DNA from: Rhodocyclaceae bacterium
GTDB lineage: Bacteria > Pseudomonadota > Gammaproteobacteria > Burkholderiales > Rhodocyclaceae
Length of the DNA stretch: 64,000 nucleotides
Assembly (NCBI GenBank): GCA_019455325.1
Contig: JACFMQ010000002.1
Location: 393,353 to 457,352 of the forward strand
Direction of reading: 5' to 3'
The stretch's first letter is position 1. Every line of letters starts with the position of its first letter. Both the position numbers and the translations under genes were made by a program. The notes under the pieces are model-generated. The model was given only the letters and a program-made list of their open reading frames with translations. It did not search any database and had not been told where the DNA came from. Below are positions 59,127 to 64,000 of the stretch, one piece after another.

Positions 59127-61328
59127 ATGGACGAACTGACCAGCGTATTCATCCAGGAAGGCCGCGAGCAGCTTCTGGCCATGGAGAACGGCCTGCTCGA
59201 ACTGGAGCAGAACCCGGAGCTGCGCGACAACATCAACGGCATCTTCCGCGCCGCGCACACCATCAAGGGCGCCTCCGGCGTCATCGAGTGCGGCTTCATC
59301 GAGAGCTTCATGCACAAGGTCGAGAACGTGCTCGACCGTCTGCGCAACGGCGAGGTCGAGATCTCCGGCGACCTGACCGGCCTGCTGCTGCGCTGCTGCG
59401 ACCATCTCGGCCTGCTGATGGACGTGCTCGAAGCCGGCCAGCCGGAGCCGGGCGAGGACGCGCAGGCGGCGGGCAAGGCACTGCTCGCCGAACTGGCGGC
59501 CTACACCGGCGAGGGCGCGGCCGGCGCCGCCAGCGGCGTCGTCGCCGCCGAGTCGCCGGTGGAATCGAGCGGCGGCGGCGTCGTGGTGGTGACCGACGCC
59601 TAGCACATCTCGGTGCGCTTTGGCCGCGACGTGCTGCGCGGCGGCATGGACCCGCTGTCCTTCATCCGCTTCCTGACGACGCTGGGCGAGATCCTGGTCA
59701 TCGAGACCCTGCCCGACGCCATGCCGGCGGCCGCCGAGATGGACCCGGAATCCTGCTACCTGGGCTTCGAGATCCGCCTGCAGACGCGCGCCTCCAAGGC
59801 CGACATCGAGCGCGTCTTCGACTTCTGCCGCGACGACTGCGAGCTGCGCATCCTGTCGCCGAACAGCAAGCTCTCGGAGTACGTCAAGCTGATCAAGGAG
59901 CTGCCCGAGGACGACATGCGCCTCGGCGAAATCCTGATGCGCTGCGGCGCCGTCACCCAGGCCGAACTCGACGCCGGGCTGCGCTCGCAGAAGCAGGTCC
60001 GGCTGCCGGCCGAGGGCGAGGCGGAACCGCCGCCGCTGCCGCTGGGCGAGATCCTGGTCGACAAGAAGGTGATCCACAAGGCGGTGGTCGAGGCCGCGGT
60101 CAACAAGCAGGCGCAGGTCAGCGAGAAGAAGGCGGTCGAGGCGCGGCTGATCCGCGTCCAGGCCGACAAGCTTGACCAGCTCATCGACCTGGTCGGCGAA
60201 CTGGTCATCGCCGGCGCCTCGGCCAACCTGCTGGCGCAGCGCAGCGGCCAGGCGGAGCTGGTCGAGTCCACCTCGATCCTGTCGCGGCTGGTCGAGAACA
60301 TCCGCGACTCGGCGCTGCAGTTGCGCATGGTGCAGATCGGCGAGACCTTCACCCGCTTCAACCGGGTCGTGCGCGACGTGTCGCGCGAGCTCGACAAGGA
60401 GATCGACCTGGTCATCACCGGCGCCGAGACCGAGCTCGACAAGTCGGTGGTGGAAAAGATCGGCGATCCGCTGATGCACCTCGTGCGCAACTCCATGGAC
60501 CACGGCATCGAAGCGGCCGCCGTGCGCGAGAAGAAGGGCAAGCCCCGGCGCGGCCGCGTCAGCCTCAACGCCTACCACGACTCTGGCAGCATCGTCATCG
60601 AGGTGGCCGACGACGGCGGCGGCCTGCCGCGCGACAAGATCTTCGACAAGGCGGTCGAGAAGGGGCTGGTGCAGCCGGGCCAGCAACTGAGCGACCAGGA
60701 AGTCATCAACCTGATCTGGGAGCCGGGCTTCTCCACCGCCGATCAGGTCTCGAACCTCTCCGGCCGCGGCGTCGGCATGGACGTGGTCCGCCGGAACATC
60801 CAGAGCCTGCGCGGCACCTGCGAGGTGAGCAGCACCGAGGGCCAGGGATCGACCTTCACCATCCGCCTGCCGCTGACGCTGGCCATCATCGACGGCTTCC
60901 TCGTCGGCGTCGCCGGATCGGCCTACGTGATCCCGCTGGACATGGTCATCGAGTGCATCGAGCTGAAGGAGAACACCGCCGACCGCGATTTCCTCAACCT
61001 GCGCGGCGAGGTCCTGCCGTTCGTCCGCCTGCGCGAGATGTTCGAGATCGAGGGCGAGCCCCCGGTGCGCGAGAACATCGTCGTCATCCAGTACGCCGGG
61101 CAGAAGGCGGGGATCGTCGTCGACCAGTTGATGGGCGAGTTCCAGACCGTCATCAAGCCGCTGTCGACCATCTTCCGCCACCTGCGCGGCATCGGCGGCT
61201 CGACCATCCTCGGCACCGGCGAGGTGGCTCTGATTCTCGACGTGCAGGCGCTGGTCCAGCGCAACGCGCGCAGCGAGGAGCGCGACCTCGGCTACGCGGC
61301 CGGCCTGCGCCAGACGCAGCAGAACTGA
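59127..61328 (+). pseudogene. cheA: Chemotaxis histidine kinase CheA, interrupted by an in-frame TAG at codon 159
   Basis: A continuous 733-codon frame except for one TAG at 59601-59603. Before it: a Hpt (P1) domain (AAHTIKGASGVIECGF) and linker. After it: HISVRFGRDVLRGGMDPLSF and the P2-like region, dimerisation domain, HATPase (HLVRNSMDHGIE, GRGVGMDVVRRNIQ) and CheW-like P5 domain. Both halves are in the same frame, and their sequence is intact, so the stop is likely a recent TGG-to-TAG change (Trp to stop), a sequencing error, or is read through. Alternatively the two halves are made separately: 59127-59603 (Hpt) and a restart at GTG 59613 or ATG 59646, though I see no Shine-Dalgarno there. 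Confidence 0.85.
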
Positions 61329-61356
61329 TTTTCGATTTTCCAGAAGAGGAACCCAC

Positions 61357-63807
61357 ATGCTGAACAACATGAAGATAGGCACGAAGCTGGCCATCGGTTT
61401 TGCCATCACCCTGGCGCTGCTGATCGCCGTGGCGACGATGGGGACGCTGCGCCTGGCGGCGCTGACCAACGATCTGCACCTGATCATCGAGGACCGCAAT
61501 CCGAAGACGGCGCAGGCCAACGACATCATCGACCAGTTGAACGTGATCGCCCGGGCCATGCGCAACGCGCTGCTGGTGAAGACGCAGGAGGCGGCCAACC
61601 AGGAGATCGAGCGGCTCGTCGCCGCGCGCAAGATCATCGGCGAACGGCTCGAAACCTTCGAGAAGACCTTCAACACCCCGAAGGGCCGGGAGCTGCTGCG
61701 CGGCATGCAGGAGGCGCGCGCCGCCTACGTCCCGATGCAGGAGAAATTCATCGAGATGATCAAGGCCGGCCACCGCGAGGAGGCCGCCGAGCTCATGCTC
61801 ACCACCCTGCGCACGCAGCAGAACGAATATTTCAAGGCGGTGAACGACACCATCGTCTTCGTCACCCAGTTGACCGCGCAGGAAGGCAAGGCCGCGATCG
61901 AGGCCGCCGACGCGGCGAAGACGATGATGATCGCGCTGACGGTGATCGCCACGCTGCTCACCGTGCTCTTCGCCTTCCTCATCACGCGCAGCATCACGCG
62001 GCCGATCGGCGAGGTGGTTGAGGCGGCGCGCAAGATGACCGTCGGCGACTTCGACTTCAAGCTCGCCAGCGACGCGAAGGACGAGGTCGGCGAAGTGGTC
62101 CGCGCCGTCGCCGGCGTCCAGGGCGCCGTCCAGTCCATGGTCGCCGACGCCAATACCCTGGCCAAGGCCGCGGTCGACGGCAAGCTCTCCACCCGCGCCG
62201 ACGCCGCGCGCCACCAGGGCGACTTCCACCGCATCGTCGCCGGCGTCAATCAGACGCTGGACGCGGTGATCGGCCCGCTGAACGTGGCCGCCAACTACGT
62301 CGACCGCATCTCCAAGGGCGACATCCCGGAGAAGATCACCGACGCCTACAACGGCGACTTCAACACCATCAAGAACAACCTCAACACCTGCATCGACGCC
62401 GTCGGCCGGCTCATCGCCGACGCCCGCCTGCTCTCCGCCGCCGCGGTGGCCGGCAAGCTTTCCACCCGCGCCGACGCCACCCAGCACCAGGGCGACTTCC
62501 GCAAGATCGTCGAGGGCGTCAATGAAACCCTCGACGCCGTCATCGGCCCGCTCAACGTCGCCGCCAGCTACGTCGACCGCATCTCCAAGGGCGACATCCC
62601 GCCCCGCATCACCGATGCCTACAACGGCGACTTCAACGCCATCAAGAACAACCTCAACACCTGCATCGACGCCGTCAACGAACTCGTCGCCGACGCCAAC
62701 ATGCTCTCCGCCGCCGCCGTCGCCGGCAAGCTCGACACCCGCGCCGACGCCGGCAAGCATCAGGGCGACTTCCGCCGCATCGTCCAGGGCGTCAACGACA
62801 CGCTCGACGCCGTCGTCTCCCCGATCCAGGACGTGCAGCGCGTCATGGGCGCCATGGAGCGCGGCGACATGACGCAGACCATCACCCAGTCGTATCAGGG
62901 CGACTTCGCCACCCTCAAGGAGGCGATCAACAACACCATCGGCCGCCTCTCCGAGACCATCGCCCAGATCATCACCGCGGCCGATGCCCTCTCCAACGCC
63001 TCCGGCCAAGTGTCGGCGACGGCGCAGTCGCTCAGCCAGGCTTCCTCCGAACAGGCGGCCTCGGTGGAAGAAACGACGGCCAGCCTGGAAGAGATGACCG
63101 CCTCGGTGTCGCAGAACACCGAGAACGCCAAGGTGACCGACAACATGGCCTCGAAGGCGGCGAAGGAAGCCGGCGAAGGGGGAGAAGCGGTGTCGAAGAC
63201 GGTCGATGCGATGAAGTCGATCGCCGACAAGATCGGCATCATCGACGACATCGCCTACCAGACGAACCTGCTGGCGCTGAACGCGGCGATCGAGGCGGCG
63301 CGGGCCGGGGAGCACGGCAAGGGCTTCGCGGTGGTAGCCGCCGAGGTGAGGAAGCTCGCGGAGCGCAGCCAGGTGGCGGCGCAGGAGATCGGGGAGCTGG
63401 CCGGCTCGTCGGTGAAGATGGCCGAGCGGGCGGGCACGCTGCTGACGGAAATGGTGCCGACGATCCAGAAGACCTCGGACCTGGTGCAGGAGATCGCCTC
63501 GGCGTCGGAAGAGCAGTCGAGCGGCGTGGCGCAGATCAACAATGCGATGGGCCAGTTGAACAAGGCGACGCAGCAGAACGCGTCGGCCTCGGAGGAGCTG
63601 GCGGCGACGGCCGAGGAGCTGGGCGGTCAGGCCGGGCAGTTGCAGGAGCTGATGGGCTTCTTCACGGTCGAGGAAGGCGGCGCGTCCCGCGGCCGGGCCG
63701 CGCGGCCGGCGGCGACGCCGGGCAGCGCCCCGCAGGCGGCCCGGCCGGCCGCCGGCGCCCGCGCCCCCCTCGCCGCCGTCGATGTCTCCGATTTCGAAAA
63801 ATTCTGA
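61357..63807 (+). CDS. Methyl-accepting chemotaxis protein with tandem HAMP-like repeats
   Basis: An 816-residue MCP. Membrane helix about residues 10-30, a periplasmic helical domain (about 31-187), a second helix (about 188-208) and HAMP. Then come repeats of 91 residues starting at about residues 275, 366 and 457 (GKLSTRADA... GKLSTRADA... GKLDTRADA), each with [14 protein letters not shown]-type poly-HAMP motifs; the third copy diverges. The C-terminal domain has [16 protein letters not shown] and ends VDVSDFEKF. At DNA level the repeats have a 273-base period. Confidence 0.93.
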   Translation: MLNNMKIGTKLAIGFAITLALLIAVATMGTLRLAALTNDLHLIIEDRNPKTAQANDIIDQLNVIARAMRNALLVKTQEAANQEIERLVAARKIIGERLETFEKTFNTPKGRELLRGMQEARAAYVPMQEKFIEMIKAGHREEAAELMLTTLRTQQNEYFKAVNDTIVFVTQLTAQEGKAAIEAADAAKTMMIALTVIATLLTVLFAFLITRSITRPIGEVVEAARKMTVGDFDFKLASDAKDEVGEVVRAVAGVQGAVQSMVADANTLAKAAVDGKLSTRADAARHQGDFHRIVAGVNQTLDAVIGPLNVAANYVDRISKGDIPEKITDAYNGDFNTIKNNLNTCIDAVGRLIADARLLSAAAVAGKLSTRADATQHQGDFRKIVEGVNETLDAVIGPLNVAASYVDRISKGDIPPRITDAYNGDFNAIKNNLNTCIDAVNELVADANMLSAAAVAGKLDTRADAGKHQGDFRRIVQGVNDTLDAVVSPIQDVQRVMGAMERGDMTQTITQSYQGDFATLKEAINNTIGRLSETIAQIITAADALSNASGQVSATAQSLSQASSEQAASVEETTASLEEMTASVSQNTENAKVTDNMASKAAKEAGEGGEAVSKTVDAMKSIADKIGIIDDIAYQTNLLALNAAIEAARAGEHGKGFAVVAAEVRKLAERSQVAAQEIGELAGSSVKMAERAGTLLTEMVPTIQKTSDLVQEIASASEEQSSGVAQINNAMGQLNKATQQNASASEELAATAEELGGQAGQLQELMGFFTVEEGGASRGRAARPAATPGSAPQAARPAAGARAPLAAVDVSDFEKF

Positions 63808-63825
63808 GAACGGGAGCAAGGGATC

Positions 63826-64000
63826 ATGGGACAAGTAGCCACCACGCCCGTCAAGGCCGGGGTGCCCGCGACCGCTGCGGCCGCCGACAACGCGCCGCAG
63901 CAGTACCTGACCTTCACGCTCGGCGGCGAAATGTTCGCCGTCGCCATCCTCAACGTGAAGGAAATCATCGAATACGGCACCGTCACCGAGATTCCGATGA
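63826..64000 (+). CDS. cheW: CheW-type chemotaxis adaptor (3' part beyond window edge)
   Basis: The first 58 residues of a CheW-like protein (QQYLTFTLGGEMFAVAILNV followed by KEIIEYGTVTEIP). GGGAG about nine bases before the ATG fixes the start. It links the MCPs to CheA. It begins 18 bases after the MCP stop, so the operon runs on beyond the right edge. Confidence 0.9.
   Translation, partial: MGQVATTPVKAGVPATAAAADNAPQQYLTFTLGGEMFAVAILNVKEIIEYGTVTEIPM

Noticed and set aside
59613-61328. Treating the second part of cheA as a separate normal gene
   Set aside because: It starts at GTG within a conserved block, lacks a Shine-Dalgarno and is in the same frame as the first part, so a broken single gene is more likely.

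Overview
This is a GC-rich chromosomal window from a denitrifying betaproteobacterium. A Rhodocyclales organism (Azospira/Dechloromonas-like) is most likely. The reasons are a Sec-exported NosZ, NirS, a short-chain cNOR (norCB), the queA-tgt-yajC-secDF order, and the nudJ-mnmA and PaaK genes. This placement is inferred from protein families and context, not from a search.

Positions 1-20933 form a denitrification block. Two copies of nosZ lie on the minus strand: one complete (6593-8896) and one cut by the left edge (1-898). Over the shared part they are almost identical. Between them sit an OmpW-type porin and a three-gene signalling set: a membrane kinase with a periplasmic c-heme motif, a receiver-kinase, and a NarL-type regulator. 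To the right are a membrane-anchored YtkA/FixH-like protein, norC-norB-norE-norF-norQ-norD, an ActR-like regulator with Glu at the phosphorylation site, a sigma-54 activator, nirC-like cytochrome c55X, a cupredoxin, nirS, and a divergent nirE. Near-consensus FNR/DNR boxes precede nosZ (complete copy), norC and nirS. I see none before the second nosZ.

Positions 20907-34608 are mostly housekeeping and respiration genes: menA-like prenyltransferase, tRNA-Leu(CAA), queA, tgt, cytochrome c4, yajC-secD-secF, a b561-type cytochrome, cytochrome c', phenylacetate-CoA ligase, a GNAT-like protein, a DUF2322-like protein, purB and a GST-like protein. Positions 34657-39821 are a tightly overlapping minus-strand run: nudJ, a secreted protein, mnmA, a YbhN-like membrane protein, and DprE1- and DprE2-like oxidoreductases. 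Positions 39998-48817 carry ilvE, a CHCC zinc finger, waaF, an NTF2-like protein, algC-type phosphomannomutase, two tandem EAL-HDOD proteins, ltaE, a deoxyinosine-type glycosylase and a flavin reductase. Positions 49079-52553 hold a four-gene envelope cassette (COG3014-like lipoprotein, YcfL, LpoB, CsgG-like). Then come an RluA-type synthase, bacteriohemerythrin and alaS.

The right end (57127-64000) is a chemotaxis operon: cheY, an MCP, a STAS protein, cheA, a poly-HAMP MCP and cheW (cut by the edge). The cheA frame is interrupted by one in-frame TAG at a position where I expect Trp. Two inverted-repeat families occur between genes. One copy supplies the apparent Shine-Dalgarno and start codon of waaF.
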